A DNA stretch of 64,000 bases. It comes from Aliihoeflea sp. 2WW (GTDB lineage Bacteria; Pseudomonadota; Alphaproteobacteria; Rhizobiales; Rhizobiaceae). Location of the stretch: contig NZ_AYOD01000001.1 in the NCBI RefSeq assembly GCF_000497755.1, forward strand, positions 197,459 through 261,458, read 5' to 3'. Below the pieces are notes generated by a model. That model saw only the letters and a list, made by a program, of their open reading frames with translations, was not told where the DNA came from and searched no databases. The position numbers and the translations under genes were made by a program. Positions 19,944 to 29,817 of this stretch are shown here, in pieces (the first letter of the stretch is position 1; each line of letters starts with the position of its first letter).

Positions 19944-20111
19944 TTACTTGATCTTGGTTTCCTTGAACTCGACGTGCTTGCGCGCGATCGGATCGTACTT
20001 CCGCTTCGTCATCTTGTCCGTCATCGTGCGGCTGTTCTTCGTCGTGACGTAGAAGCTGCCGGTGTCGGCGGTCGACAGAAGCTTGATCTTGATGGTTGTC
20101 GCCTTGGCCAT
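19944..20111 (-). CDS. rpmG: 50S ribosomal protein L33
   Basis: 55-residue ribosomal protein. The translation begins [20 protein letters not shown] and ends with [11 protein letters not shown], typical of the zinc-independent (C-minus) L33: the four cysteines of the zinc form are absent. Short gene, easily missed. It follows the divK-pleD locus convergently, an arrangement known from other alphaproteobacteria, and ends at a strong terminator. Confidence 0.96.
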   Translation of the reverse strand: MAKATTIKIKLLSTADTGSFYVTTKNSRTMTDKMTKRKYDPIARKHVEFKETKIK

Positions 20112-20213
20112 TTTGGTCGTCCGTTTCTGAAAGAGATGTCACCGCATACGAACGGGAGCCGGGCCCGGGCGGCGGAAAACTTGGCGCGAGACATACTGGA
20201 TCGTCGCCGATTG

Positions 20214-21395
20214 TCAACCCCGGCCGGAGCCTGAACCGAGCCGCACCGCGCCCAATCCCAGATAGCCCGCGAAGAAGATCATGATCGCATAGGCGAAACC
20301 GTTCGGCCCGAAGAGGTCCATGCCTATGCCGATCGCCTGCGGGCCGAGGAGCATGCCGATTCCGTAGCAAAGCACGAAAGCGGCGTTGGCCGAGGCGAGG
20401 TCGCGCCCGGACAGGCGCGAGCCCAAATGCGCCAGACCGACCGTATAGAGTCCCGCGACCACGCCGCCCCAGGCGAACAGCACGCCGGCCGTCAGATACC
20501 AGTCATGCGCGACGAAGGGCAGGGCCACCATGCCCGCAAGGCCGATCGCCGCGCAGATCATCAGGAGGTGGCGCCGGTCGCCGATCCGGTCGCTGATCAG
20601 GCCGAGCGGGATCTGCATCAGTACGTTGCCGAGCCCGACGGCCGTGAGGAGCAGCGCGGCATCCGCTTCCGAATAACCGATCCGCGTGCCGTAGACCGGG
20701 AAGAGCGCGAAGCCGCCCGTCTCCACCGCGCCGAATACGAGCACGGCGGCCGTCGCCATCGGCACCAGCCAGATATAGCCGACGAAGCGCGTGCCGGTCG
20801 GCGTGGTATCGATGCGTGGGCTTTCCTTCAAGGCCGCCAGCACGGGCAGGGCGGCGACCATCACGATGGCAAAGGTGATGCCGAAGGGCAGGAAGCCCTG
20901 GCTGCCGACCTGCGAAAACAGCCAGGGCCCGAAGGCGAAGCCGAGCGAGAGCACGGTCGCGTAGATGCCGAGGATGAAGCCGCGCTTCGCCGCCGGCGCC
21001 GAGGTCGCGATCCAGAATTCCGACAGGATGAAGACGATGGTGATCGAGAAATGCAGCGCCGCCCGCAGCGGAAACCACATCCAGAAATCCGGCGCGGCAT
21101 AAAAGCCGATGAAGGAAACGGCGCCGACCACGATCATGGCGAGCATCGTCCACACGACGCCGAAGCGCGCTGCGAGCGGCGTCGCGCAGGGTGCGGCGAC
21201 GATCGAGGCGAGGCCGGCCATAGCCGTGTTGAGCCCGATCATGGTCGCTGAATGGCCGCGGCCTTCGAGGATCACGCTCAGGAGCGGCATGCCGATGCCG
21301 ATGGCGATCCCGACGACGCTGATCGAGGCGATCGCCGCCGACACCGACAGCCACTTGATGGTCTCGTCACCGGGAGCCGACGGGCCGGAATGCAT
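20214..21395 (-). CDS. Major facilitator superfamily transporter
   Basis: 393 residues with about 12 hydrophobic helices. The loop after helix 2 (LAARFGVVW) and the second-half repeat GLISDRIGDRRHLLM carry the MFS signature with acidic/basic residues. Overall it resembles the YcaD-type group of bacterial MFS proteins. Substrate cannot be read from sequence. Upstream gene is the Nudix protein, 12 bases away, and rpmG follows 100 bases downstream on the same strand. Confidence 0.9.
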   Translation of the reverse strand: MHSGPSAPGDETIKWLSVSAAIASISVVGIAIGIGMPLLSVILEGRGHSATMIGLNTAMAGLASIVAAPCATPLAARFGVVWTMLAMIVVGAVSFIGFYAAPDFWMWFPLRAALHFSITIVFILSEFWIATSAPAAKRGFILGIYATVLSLGFAFGPWLFSQVGSQGFLPFGITFAIVMVAALPVLAALKESPRIDTTPTGTRFVGYIWLVPMATAAVLVFGAVETGGFALFPVYGTRIGYSEADAALLLTAVGLGNVLMQIPLGLISDRIGDRRHLLMICAAIGLAGMVALPFVAHDWYLTAGVLFAWGGVVAGLYTVGLAHLGSRLSGRDLASANAAFVLCYGIGMLLGPQAIGIGMDLFGPNGFAYAIMIFFAGYLGLGAVRLGSGSGRG

Positions 21396-21407
21396 GGCGT
21401 GCCGGCG

Positions 21408-22148
21408 CTAGATGATGTTGCGTTCGAAGCGGTCCCGGCGAAGCCGGTAGAACGGGACCTCGCCGCCGGGCTTCAATTCGGGATCGATCTTCAGCCGCGA
21501 TTCGAGGTCGCCGAGTACCGTCCGCGTGATGCTCGGGATGTCGGCTTCTTTCGCTTCCGCGATCGGCAGCCAGACGAGTTCTTCGAGCTCGTGCGTCGGC
21601 CCGCCATCTTCCAGTTCGAGCGCCACTTCATCCTTCCAGACCGAGAGAAAGCGCGTATCGAAGCGGCGCACGCGGCCGGGCGGCGTGATCGCGCGGGCGA
21701 CGAAGCGCAGGCCTGCCAGCGAGGGCTGGATGCCGTGCTCGACGAAGCCCTGCCAGTCGGCCTTGTTGGTCGTGAAGGGTCCGCGGCGCCCGATCAGCAG
21801 CCCGGCTTCCTCGTAGGTTTCGCGGATGGCGGAAAGCGCGATGGCGCGGGCGCGCGCGGCTGTCGCTCGGCTTCCCGTCCCGATCAGCTTGATCTCCTCG
21901 GCCGGATCGAGCGGCGTCGCGACGTCGACGCGGCTGTCGTTCGGGTCGGTGCGCCCGCCCGGAAAGACGAACTTGCCCGGCATGAAGGCATGCTTCATGT
22001 GCCGGCGACCCATCAGGACGCAGATGTCGCTGCCCTTTCGGTGGAGCAGGATCAGCGTCGCCGCATCGCGCGGCCGCTTCGGGCCGGCGCCAAGCGCGAA
22101 ATCCTTGCTTTCGGCCTTGTCGATCTGGGCGCGCGTAAAACCTTCCAA
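21408..22148 (-). CDS. Nudix hydrolase (NUDT19/RP2-like)
   Basis: 246 residues. Early blocks RDAATLILLHRKG and KFVFPGGRTDPND fit the Nudix fold. The Nudix box core RETYEEAGLL is intact, but the canonical upstream glutamate position is occupied by arginine and there is an insertion between strands, as in NUDT19-like enzymes, which hydrolyse CoA or related diphosphates. Substrate is inferred only. Part of the minus-strand run rnr-DUF983-Nudix-MFS-rpmG. Confidence 0.88.
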   Translation of the reverse strand: MEGFTRAQIDKAESKDFALGAGPKRPRDAATLILLHRKGSDICVLMGRRHMKHAFMPGKFVFPGGRTDPNDSRVDVATPLDPAEEIKLIGTGSRATAARARAIALSAIRETYEEAGLLIGRRGPFTTNKADWQGFVEHGIQPSLAGLRFVARAITPPGRVRRFDTRFLSVWKDEVALELEDGGPTHELEELVWLPIAEAKEADIPSITRTVLGDLESRLKIDPELKPGGEVPFYRLRRDRFERNII

Positions 22149-22175
22149 GTTGTCACTCCCTCAGCGACGGTTCGA

Positions 22176-22604
22176 TCAGAGTTCCGGGTGGTGGTCGAGC
22201 CGGTCTTCCTCACCGCCGAAACCGTGCATGTGCAGCGCCCATTGCAACCCCACGACGGCGCCCTTCACCGGCTGGAGAAGCACGATCGAGCCGATGATCG
22301 TTAGAGGCACCCAGATCGCAAGATGCTGCCAGAGGCCGAGACCGCTGGTCATCTCCACGCCCATGAAGCCGCCGACGACGATGTGGCCGACGATGAAGAT
22401 CACCAGATAGGCCGGCAGGTCGTCGGCGCGATGGTGGTGAAATTCCTCACCGCATTTCGCGCATTGCGGCGTCACCTTCAGGAAGCGATCGAACAACCTT
22501 CCGTCACCGCAATTGGGGCAGCGGCACTTAAAGCCGCGCCACATCGAGCGGATGAGCGACCTGTCTTCGCGTGCGGCGTCACCGCCATAATGAATTTCGC
22601 TCAT
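22176..22604 (-). CDS. DUF983 family membrane protein
   Basis: 142 residues. N-terminal zinc-ribbon-like half with CRCPNCGDG and CAKCGEEF, followed by HHHRADDLPAY and two transmembrane helices (LVIFIVGHIVVGGFMG and IWVPLTIIGSIVLL). This is the DUF983 arrangement; function unknown. Its ATG overlaps the rnr stop (ATGA), pointing to co-expression with RNase R, a common pairing in rhizobia. Confidence 0.9.
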   Translation of the reverse strand: MSEIHYGGDAAREDRSLIRSMWRGFKCRCPNCGDGRLFDRFLKVTPQCAKCGEEFHHHRADDLPAYLVIFIVGHIVVGGFMGVEMTSGLGLWQHLAIWVPLTIIGSIVLLQPVKGAVVGLQWALHMHGFGGEEDRLDHHPEL

Positions 22605-24931
22605 CGCCTGCTCCTCGTCGATCCACGCCCGCCCGGCCGGCGCGACTGGTCTGCGCGCCTGCGGCCCTTGGCCTTGTGAAGCGAGGCGCGCGATCCCGAG
22701 ACGGGCTCCGGATCGCTCATCATCTCGAACCGCAGGCTTCCGGCCATCGGCGCAATCTCGACCAGCTTCACCTCGACCGTATCGGCAAGCCGAAAGCCCT
22801 TCCGGCTCCGTTCGCCGACCATCGCATGGGCCGCTTCGTCGTAGATATAGTAGTCGTCGCCCAGCGTTGACACCGGCACGAAGCCGTCTGCGCCAAATTG
22901 CGGCAGTTGAACGAAAAGCCCTGCCTTGGTGACCCCCGAGATGCGGCCGGTGAAGGTTTCATCGATCCGCGTCGCCAGATGCGCGGCGATGAGCCGATCG
23001 ACCGTGTCGCGCTCGGCCGCCATCGCGCGGCGCTCCGTCGCCGAGATCAGGGCTGAGATTTCTTCGAGCCGGCCTTCCTCGGCCTTGGTCATCCCGTCCT
23101 TGCCAAGCCCCAATGCTGAGATCAGCGCGCGATGGACGATCAGGTCGGCATAGCGCCGGATCGGCGACGTGAAATGCGCATAGCGTTTCAGGTTCAGGCC
23201 GAAATGGCCAGCATTGTCCTTGGAATAGATCGCCTGGCTCTGGCTGCGCAGCACGACCTGGTTGACCAGTTCGTCATGCTCGCTGCCTTCGACGGCTTTC
23301 AGTATGCCATTGAACTGCGAGGGGCGCAGATTGGCGCCGCGCGCCAGCGACAGGCCGACCGTCGTCAGGAATTCGCGCAGCGATTCCTGCTTCGCCATCG
23401 AGGGCTCGTCATGGATGCGGTAGATCAGCGGCTGGCGCTTGGCCTCCAGCGTCTCGGCGGCGGCGACGTTCGCCTGGATCATAAATTCTTCGATCAGCTT
23501 GTGCGCATCAAGCCGGTCGGGCACGACCACGCGGTCGACCGTGCCATCCTCCTTCAGGAGGATCTTGCGCTCCGGCAGATCGAGATCGAGCGGCTGACGG
23601 CTCTCGCGCCCGCGTTTCAGCACGCGATAGCCGTCCCAGAGCGGCTTCAGCACATGGTCGAGAAACGGTGCCGCCTTCTCGTCGGCCGCACCATCGATCG
23701 CCGCCTGCGCCTGATTGTAGGACAGCTTGACGTGGCTGCGCATCATCACGCGATGAAACGAATGCCGCATCTTGCGCCCTTCGGCGCTGAAGACCATCCG
23801 CACAGCAAGGGCAGGGCGGTCCTCGTTCTCGCGCAGCGAGCAGAGGTCGTTCGAGATGCGCTCGGGCAGCATCGGCACGACCCGGTCGGGGAAATAGCAC
23901 GAATTGCCGCGCTTCAGCGCTTCCTGGTCGAGTTCGGTTCCGGGGCGCACATAGGCCGCGACATCGGCGATGGCGACCGTGGCGACAATGCCGCCGGGGT
24001 TCGCCTCGTCCTCGTCCGGCGCGGCATGGACCGCGTCGTCATGGTCCTTGGCGTCGGCCGGGTCGATGGTGATCAGCGGCAGGTCGCGCCAGTCCTCCCG
24101 CCCATGACTGGAACCATCGAGCGTCGCCGGCCGGCAGGCTTCGGCCTCGGCAATGACTGCGTTCGGAAAGACATGCGGGATGTCGTGGCTGTGGATGGCG
24201 ATCATCGAGACCGCCTTCTCGCTCGTCAGCGAGCCGACAACCTCAACCACCTTGCCCTTGGGCAGGCCGTAGCGAGCATGGCGCAGCGGCGCGACCTCGA
24301 TCAGGTCGCCCGGCTTGGCTCCATTCAGATCGTCCTCGTCGATGATGAGTTCGGGCTGGCGGCGCTCGACCGGTTCCATGCGGAAGCCGCCGTCGGCCAG
24401 GTGCCGCAGCACGCCCAGCACTGCGTCGCGCTGCTTGTCGAAAATCTTGACGACGCGCGCCGTGTAGGTCGGGCCGCCCTTTTCCTCGTTCGGAAACGTC
24501 TTGGCCAGCACGCGGTCGCCGATTCCCGGCGCGGGCCCGCGCCCCTGCCGCTGCGTGCGGATCGCGACCAGCGGCGCGGCACCGAGATCGGCGGGCCATT
24601 CGGCCGGTCGCGCGATCAGCAGCCCGTCCGCGTCGCGGCTGACGACGTCCAGCACCACCATGTGCGGCAGGTCGCCGGGGCGCTTCAGCTTCTTGTCGCG
24701 CTTTTGCAGCAGGCCCTCGTCCTGCATGTCGCGCAGCATGTCCTTCAGCCAGATGCGATCGTCGCCCTTGAGACGGAACGCCTTGGCGAGTTCGCGCTTG
24801 CCGGACAGGTCCGGATTCTCGGCGATATAGGCGAGGATTTCGTCGCGGCTCGGGCGAAAGCTGTCGGACGATGTCGACCCAGCCCGCTTCACTGGGGCGG
24901 CAGACTTTCGCCCGGAAATCTTTCGCGCCAA
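22601..24931 (-). CDS. rnr: Ribonuclease R
   Basis: 3'-to-5' exoribonuclease, 776 residues. N-terminal winged helix (RDEILAYIAENPDLSGKRE), cold-shock domains, the RNB catalytic core with the metal cluster TIDPADAKDHDDAVHA and later YAHFTSPIRRYADL, and a C-terminal S1 domain (FTGRISGVTKAGLFVQL). The end is Arg/Lys-rich (KGRRRADQSRR). Degrades structured RNA in quality control. Three bases separate it from topA upstream. Confidence 0.96.
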   Translation of the reverse strand: MARKISGRKSAAPVKRAGSTSSDSFRPSRDEILAYIAENPDLSGKRELAKAFRLKGDDRIWLKDMLRDMQDEGLLQKRDKKLKRPGDLPHMVVLDVVSRDADGLLIARPAEWPADLGAAPLVAIRTQRQGRGPAPGIGDRVLAKTFPNEEKGGPTYTARVVKIFDKQRDAVLGVLRHLADGGFRMEPVERRQPELIIDEDDLNGAKPGDLIEVAPLRHARYGLPKGKVVEVVGSLTSEKAVSMIAIHSHDIPHVFPNAVIAEAEACRPATLDGSSHGREDWRDLPLITIDPADAKDHDDAVHAAPDEDEANPGGIVATVAIADVAAYVRPGTELDQEALKRGNSCYFPDRVVPMLPERISNDLCSLRENEDRPALAVRMVFSAEGRKMRHSFHRVMMRSHVKLSYNQAQAAIDGAADEKAAPFLDHVLKPLWDGYRVLKRGRESRQPLDLDLPERKILLKEDGTVDRVVVPDRLDAHKLIEEFMIQANVAAAETLEAKRQPLIYRIHDEPSMAKQESLREFLTTVGLSLARGANLRPSQFNGILKAVEGSEHDELVNQVVLRSQSQAIYSKDNAGHFGLNLKRYAHFTSPIRRYADLIVHRALISALGLGKDGMTKAEEGRLEEISALISATERRAMAAERDTVDRLIAAHLATRIDETFTGRISGVTKAGLFVQLPQFGADGFVPVSTLGDDYYIYDEAAHAMVGERSRKGFRLADTVEVKLVEIAPMAGSLRFEMMSDPEPVSGSRASLHKAKGRRRADQSRRPGGRGSTRSRR

Positions 24932-24934
24932 GGG

Positions 24935-27616
24935 CTACTCCTTCGCCTTTGCAGGCGCCTTCTTTGCGGCAGGCTTCTTTGCTGCAGCCTTCTTCGCCGC
25001 GGACTTCTTCGCGGCCGTCTTGGCCTCGCCGTCCGCTTTCGCGGCCTTCGCCTTGGCTTTCGGCGCTGCCTTCTTCTTCGGCACCTTTGCGCCGCTCTTG
25101 GCCGCGCGCTCGGCGATCAGAACCAGAGCTTCCTCGACGGTCACGCTTTCGGGCGCCTTGCCCTTGGGCAGCGTCGCGTTGACCTTGCCCCAGTTCACAT
25201 AGGGGCCGTAGCGCCCGTCACGCACGGTGATCTTGCCGCCGCCGTCCGGATGCTCGCCCAGTTCCTTCAGTGCCGTCGCCGCGCCGCGCTCGCGGCCGTT
25301 GGCGAATTTCGACTTCTTCTCGGCGATCACCGTGACGGCGCGGTTGATGCCGATCGAGAACACGTCCTCGATCGTCTCCAGATTGGCGTAGCTTCCGTCA
25401 TGCAGCACGAACGGCCCGTAGCGTCCGAGCCCGGCCGAGATCATCTTGCCGCTTTCGGGATGCTTGCCGACATCGCGCGGCAGCGACAGGAGCGCCAGCG
25501 CTTTTTCATGGTCGATCGAATCCGGCGTCCAGCCCTTCGGAAGACTGGAACGCTTGGCTTCCTTGCCTTCGCCGCGCTGGACATAGGGGCCGAAGCGGCC
25601 GCTCTTCAGCGTGATTTCCTCGCCCGTATAGGGGTCCTTGCCCAGTTCCTTGTCGCCCTCGACCGCCGTGCCGTCGCCGTTTGCACCCGGTCCGTCGAGC
25701 TGGCGGGTAAAGCCGCATTCGGGATAGTTCGAGCAGCCAACGAAAGCGCCGAACTTGCCGAGCTTCAATGACAACTGCCCCGATCCGCATTTCGGGCAGA
25801 CGCGCGGGTCGCTGCCGTCTTCGCGTGGCGGGAAGGCGAGCGGCGCCAGTTCGACGTTGAGCGCATCGAGAACGTCGGTAACGCGCAGTTCCTTGATGCT
25901 GTCGACATGGCCGGAAAATTCCTTCCAGAAGTCGCGCAGCACGTCCTTCCAAGCCAGCTTGCCGTCCGAGATCTGGTCGAGCTTTTCCTCCAGCGCTGCG
26001 GTGAAGTCGTACTCCACATAGCGGTCGAAGAAGCTTTCGAGGAACGAGGTGACCAGCCGGCCCTTGGCCTGCGGCACCAGCTTGCGCTTCTCGTTGGTGA
26101 CGTAGTCGCGATCCTCCAGCGTCTTCAGCGTCGCCGCGTAGGTCGACGGCCGGCCGATGCCAAGCTCTTCCATCCGCTTGATCAGCGAGGCTTCCGAATA
26201 GCGCGGCGGCGGTTCGGTCGAATGCTGGGTGGCGTTGATCTGGTGGCGGGCAATGGCCTCGCCCTGCCGGATCTCGGGCAGGCGCTTGTCCTCGTCGTCC
26301 GCGTCAGTCGCGTCCTCGTCCTTCTGCTCGGTATAGGCGGCGATGAAGCCGTCGAAGCGGACCACCGAGCCGACCGCGCGCAGATTGGCGGTCTTGGCCC
26401 CGTTGGCAGCTTCGATCTCGACCGTCGTGCGCTCGATCTCGGCCGGCACCATCTGGCTGGCGATCGCGCGCTTCCAGATCATCTCGTAGAGCCGCGCCTG
26501 GTCGGCATCGAGATATTTGCGCACCTGGTCCGGCGTGCGCCAGAATTCGGTCGGGCGCACCGCCTCGTGCGCTTCCTGCGCATTCTTGGCCTTGGTCGAA
26601 TAGTAGCGCGGCTTTTCCGGCAGGTAGCGCTCGCCGAAGCCGTTGCCGATCTGCTCGCGCGCCGCAGCGATCGCCTCGGGCGCCATCTGGACGCCGTCGG
26701 TTCGCATATAGGTGATGAGGCCGGTCGTCTCGCCGCCGATCTCGACGCCCTCATAGAGCCGCTGCGCGACCTGCATGGTGCGCGAGGCCGAGAAGCCGAG
26801 CCGCGAGGACGCCGCCTGCTGCAGCGTCGAGGTGGTAAAGGGCGGGGCCGGGTTGCGCTTCGTCGGCTTCGCCTCGACCGAGGCCGCCGTGAAGGTCGCG
26901 CCGTCGAGCATCGCCTTGATCTCGTCGGCCTGCGCCTTGTTGGCGATGTCGAGCTTGGCGAGCTTCTTGCCGGCATACGCGGTCAGCCGGGCCTCGAAGC
27001 GATCCTTGCGCACCGTGTCGAGCAGGGCGGCGACCTGCCAGTATTCCTCGCGCACGAAGCGTTCGATCTCGGATTCGCGGTCGCAGATCAGCCGCAGCGC
27101 CACCGACTGGACGCGACCTGCCGAGCGGGCGCCCGGCAATTTGCGCCACAGAACCGGCGACAGCGTGAAGCCGACGAGATAGTCGAGCGCCCGGCGCGCC
27201 AGATAGGCGTCGACCAGCGGCCCGTCGATCTCGCGCGGGTTGGCCATCGCCTCGGTGACCGAGGCCTTGGTGATCGCATTGAAGACGACGCGCTTGACCG
27301 GCTTGCCCTTGATGACCTTCTTCTGGTTCAGCACTTCCAGAACGTGCCAGGAAATCGCCTCGCCCTCGCGATCCGGATCGGTCGCCAGGATCAGGCTATC
27401 GGCATCCTTCATGGCCTTGGCGATGTCGCCCAGCCGCTTGGACGACGGCGAATCCACTTCCCATGACATGGCGAAATCTTCGTCGGGCCGCACCGAGCCG
27501 TCCTTGGCCGGCAGGTCGCGGACATGGCCGAAGGATGCCAGCACCGTGTAGCGCGAGCCCAGATATTTGTTGATTGTCTTGGCCTTGGCAGGCGATTCGA
27601 CGACGACGACGTCCAT
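24935..27616 (-). CDS. topA: DNA topoisomerase I
   Basis: Type IA topoisomerase that relaxes negative supercoils, 893 residues. Toprim domain starts DVVVVESPAKAKTINKYLG and has DPDREGEAISWH. The active-site tyrosine is in GLITYMRTDG. One four-cysteine zinc finger remains (CPKCGSGQLSL...VGCSNYPEC), followed by several zinc-less topoisomerase C-terminal repeats (GRFGPYVQRG, GRYGPFVLHD, GRYGPYVNWG). The last ~50 residues are a Lys/Ala-rich tail with AAKK repeats like histone H1, a non-specific DNA-binding extension common in rhizobia. Confidence 0.97.
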   Translation of the reverse strand: MDVVVVESPAKAKTINKYLGSRYTVLASFGHVRDLPAKDGSVRPDEDFAMSWEVDSPSSKRLGDIAKAMKDADSLILATDPDREGEAISWHVLEVLNQKKVIKGKPVKRVVFNAITKASVTEAMANPREIDGPLVDAYLARRALDYLVGFTLSPVLWRKLPGARSAGRVQSVALRLICDRESEIERFVREEYWQVAALLDTVRKDRFEARLTAYAGKKLAKLDIANKAQADEIKAMLDGATFTAASVEAKPTKRNPAPPFTTSTLQQAASSRLGFSASRTMQVAQRLYEGVEIGGETTGLITYMRTDGVQMAPEAIAAAREQIGNGFGERYLPEKPRYYSTKAKNAQEAHEAVRPTEFWRTPDQVRKYLDADQARLYEMIWKRAIASQMVPAEIERTTVEIEAANGAKTANLRAVGSVVRFDGFIAAYTEQKDEDATDADDEDKRLPEIRQGEAIARHQINATQHSTEPPPRYSEASLIKRMEELGIGRPSTYAATLKTLEDRDYVTNEKRKLVPQAKGRLVTSFLESFFDRYVEYDFTAALEEKLDQISDGKLAWKDVLRDFWKEFSGHVDSIKELRVTDVLDALNVELAPLAFPPREDGSDPRVCPKCGSGQLSLKLGKFGAFVGCSNYPECGFTRQLDGPGANGDGTAVEGDKELGKDPYTGEEITLKSGRFGPYVQRGEGKEAKRSSLPKGWTPDSIDHEKALALLSLPRDVGKHPESGKMISAGLGRYGPFVLHDGSYANLETIEDVFSIGINRAVTVIAEKKSKFANGRERGAATALKELGEHPDGGGKITVRDGRYGPYVNWGKVNATLPKGKAPESVTVEEALVLIAERAAKSGAKVPKKKAAPKAKAKAAKADGEAKTAAKKSAAKKAAAKKPAAKKAPAKAKE

Positions 27617-27763
27617 ATTTTCCGCACGATCCCCGGGCCTCCACGATGCGTGCGGCCCTTATTTGTCTTTTCGTTCTCGGAGCGTGACATGGCGGCGCAG
27701 CGTCGTCCGGTCAAGGGAAAACGCTTCTGCCGACCGTCGCACCCGATGTGATGCACGTTAAAG

Positions 27764-27785
27764 TTGCAATGAATTTCGATTGCAA
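27764..27785. promoter_or_regulatory. Inverted repeat TTGCAAT-N8-ATTGCAA, possible operator
   Basis: Perfect 7-base arms in an AT-rich patch of the 281-base gap between the divergent topA and the 66-residue protein gene. Such dyads in divergent promoter regions are usually regulator sites. The rest of the gap shows nothing else I can name, apart from an AT-rich stretch GATAGCGTACATTCTAATAT that may hold a promoter. Confidence 0.35.
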
Positions 27786-27897
27786 TTGATGGTGATAGCG
27801 TACATTCTAATATGACTACCGGTTGCCGTGCAGGCAAGTTCGCAGCCGGCGGAAATGACCCGTTCTGCGGTCAAGGTCGGAGCCGAAGGGAGCCCTG

Positions 27898-28098
27898 ATG
27901 CGGGAGGCACTCACTGCGAAGACGAACAGGCTGGAATATGTCCATTCCATGCTGGTCCAGTTGCGCCGGATGGCCGCGGATGAGGACCATGAGATGCTCG
28001 TCTATCTGATCGAGATGGCCTCGACCGAAGCCAACGACATTTTGCGCGGTGCGCGTCCCTCAAGCATCCGGCGAAACCAGCGAGACAGCGCCGCCTGA
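27898..28098 (+). CDS. Small conserved-looking helical protein
   Basis: 66 residues, AAGGGAG five bases before the ATG. Predicted helical: LEYVHSMLVQLRRMAADEDHEMLVYLIEMASTEA is amphipathic and the segment looks like a small rhizobial protein family of unknown function. No signal peptide or membrane segment. Its last 39 bases overlap the end of dprA on the other strand. Function unknown; coding status is supported by the good ribosome site and compositional bias. Confidence 0.72.
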   Translation: MREALTAKTNRLEYVHSMLVQLRRMAADEDHEMLVYLIEMASTEANDILRGARPSSIRRNQRDSAA

Positions 28099-29208
28099 AT
28101 GGCGCTCGAGCCGGCCGGCAAGGTCGAGTTCGAGAAGCAGCGTCCGAACCGTTCGCGCCGGCAGGTCGGTGTGTCGAACGATATCGTCGACGGCGGTCGG
28201 GCTAGGGCTCAGCGCCTCGACGAGACGGGTGCGTTCGTCCCGTTCCGGCTCTGAAGGCAATTCGTCGAAGGCTGGTTCGAGCGGTGCGGCGTCCGGTTCT
28301 CTCAGCGCCGGGGCCGGCGCGCGACCGATCATCGGGCGTAGATGCTCCAGCACGTCGTCGCTGCCCAGCGTCAGAATCGCGCCGTCCTTCAGCAGCCCGT
28401 TCGATCCCGCCGCGCGCGGATCGAGCGGCGAGCCAGGAACGGCAAAGACGATCCGGCCGAGTTCGCCGGCCAGCCGCGCGGTGATCAGCGAACCGGAACG
28501 CTGCGCAGCCTCGACGACGACAAGCCCAAGCCCGAGCCCGGCGATCAGCCGGTTGCGGCGCGGAAAGTCGCGGGCGCGCGGCTCCCAGCCGAACGGCATT
28601 TCGGTGATCACCGCGCCCGAGCGGGCGATGCGGCCGACGAGTTCCAGGTTTTCCGGCGGGTAGGGCTTGTCGAGCCCGCCGGCGAGCACCGCCACGGTGC
28701 CGGTCTCGAGGCTCGCCCAATGCGCCGCGGCGTCGATGCCGCGCGCCAGGCCCGAGACGATCGTGAAGCCGGCCGCGCCGAGTTCGCCAGCCAGTTGGCG
28801 CGCCATCCTGGCTCCAGACGCCGACGCATTGCGCGCACCGACGATCGAGACGGCCGGTGCGGCGAACACGTCGCTGCGCCCCATCACCGTGACCAGCGGC
28901 GGTGGCACGTCCATGTGGCGCAGCATCGGCGGATAGTCCGCCTCTCCGATCACCGCGATCCGCCCGCCGAAACGCGCGACCTGTTCCATTTCGGTCTGCG
29001 CCTGTGCCGTCGTCGCAATGCGGATCTTGCGCCCGCCGCCGCGCGTGGCAAGGTCGGGCAGCGCGTCGAGGGCCGCACTTGCCGAGCCGAAGCGGTTGAT
29101 CAGGTCGCGAAAGGTTGCCGGGCCCACATTGTCGGAGCGCAGGAGCCGCAGCCAGTTCAGCCTTTGCGCATCGTTGAGTTTCAGCGGTGCGGAGGCTGGT
29201 GCGTTCAT
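28060..29208 (-). CDS. dprA: DNA processing protein DprA/Smf
   Basis: 382 residues. N-terminal SAM-like segment ([20 protein letters not shown]), the Rossmann-like DNA-binding core with [13 protein letters not shown] and [16 protein letters not shown], then [13 protein letters not shown] and [10 protein letters not shown], and a C-terminal winged helix ([20 protein letters not shown]). Loads RecA on incoming single-stranded DNA in transformation; in rhizobia the role is less clear. Translationally coupled (ATGA) to plsY downstream... the dprA ATG at 29208 overlaps the plsY stop. Confidence 0.95.
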   Translation of the reverse strand: MNAPASAPLKLNDAQRLNWLRLLRSDNVGPATFRDLINRFGSASAALDALPDLATRGGGRKIRIATTAQAQTEMEQVARFGGRIAVIGEADYPPMLRHMDVPPPLVTVMGRSDVFAAPAVSIVGARNASASGARMARQLAGELGAAGFTIVSGLARGIDAAAHWASLETGTVAVLAGGLDKPYPPENLELVGRIARSGAVITEMPFGWEPRARDFPRRNRLIAGLGLGLVVVEAAQRSGSLITARLAGELGRIVFAVPGSPLDPRAAGSNGLLKDGAILTLGSDDVLEHLRPMIGRAPAPALREPDAAPLEPAFDELPSEPERDERTRLVEALSPSPTAVDDIVRHTDLPARTVRTLLLELDLAGRLERHSGGAVSLVSPDA

Positions 29209-29786
29209 CCCTTGGCGCCGATCCGGCTCTCGGTGCCGGCCATCAGGCGCCTGATGTTCTCGCGGTGTTTCCAGAACACGATCAGGCTCATCAGCGAAAA
29301 GGCGATCGAGGCGTCGCCGAAGCCGAGCAGCAGGAGCGTGATCGGCACCGCCACGCAGGCGATCAGAGCGGCGAGCGAGGAATAGCGCGTCAGGAAGGCG
29401 GTCGCGATCCAGATGATGGCAAAAACGAGAGACGCGATGCCGGAGATCGCGAGCAGGATGCCCAGATAAGTCGCCACGCCCTTGCCGCCCTTGAAGCCGA
29501 GCCAGACCGGAAACAGATGCCCGATGAAAGCACCGAACCCGGCAAGGATGCCGAGGCCGATGCCATATTGCTCAGCCAGAACGACGGCCACGGTGCCCTT
29601 CAGCGCGTCCAGCAGCAGCGTCGCCGCGGCGAGTTTCTTGTTGCCGGTGCGCAGGACATTGGTCGCGCCGATATTTCCCGACCCGATCGCGCGCACGTCG
29701 CCGAGGCCGGCCATCCGTGTCAGCAGCAGTCCGAAAGGGATCGAGCCGAGGAGATAGCCGAAGCCGAGCACTGCCAGCAGAATCAT
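29205..29786 (-). CDS. plsY: Glycerol-3-phosphate acyltransferase PlsY
   Basis: Inner-membrane enzyme that acylates glycerol-3-phosphate using acyl-phosphate, first step of phospholipid synthesis. 193 residues, five hydrophobic helices. Family motifs: [20 protein letters not shown], and [10 protein letters not shown]. The start at 29786 has AAGGG seven bases upstream; an upstream in-frame ATG (29849) would overlap the pyrC-like gene. 31 bases after the pyrC-like stop. Confidence 0.95.
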   Translation of the reverse strand: MILLAVLGFGYLLGSIPFGLLLTRMAGLGDVRAIGSGNIGATNVLRTGNKKLAAATLLLDALKGTVAVVLAEQYGIGLGILAGFGAFIGHLFPVWLGFKGGKGVATYLGILLAISGIASLVFAIIWIATAFLTRYSSLAALIACVAVPITLLLLGFGDASIAFSLMSLIVFWKHRENIRRLMAGTESRIGAKG

Positions 29787-29817
29787 TGTCCGCCCTTCGT
29801 CGATGCGATGTCGGTGG

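Noticed and set aside
19762-20370. 202-codon minus-strand frame across rpmG and the sRNA region
   Set aside because: Runs through rpmG in another frame; real L33 coding frame and the structured RNA explain the DNA better.
23132-25771. Long plus-strand frames opposite rnr and topA (also 25907-27466)
   Set aside because: Antisense shadows of two unmistakable genes; no start signal or domain.
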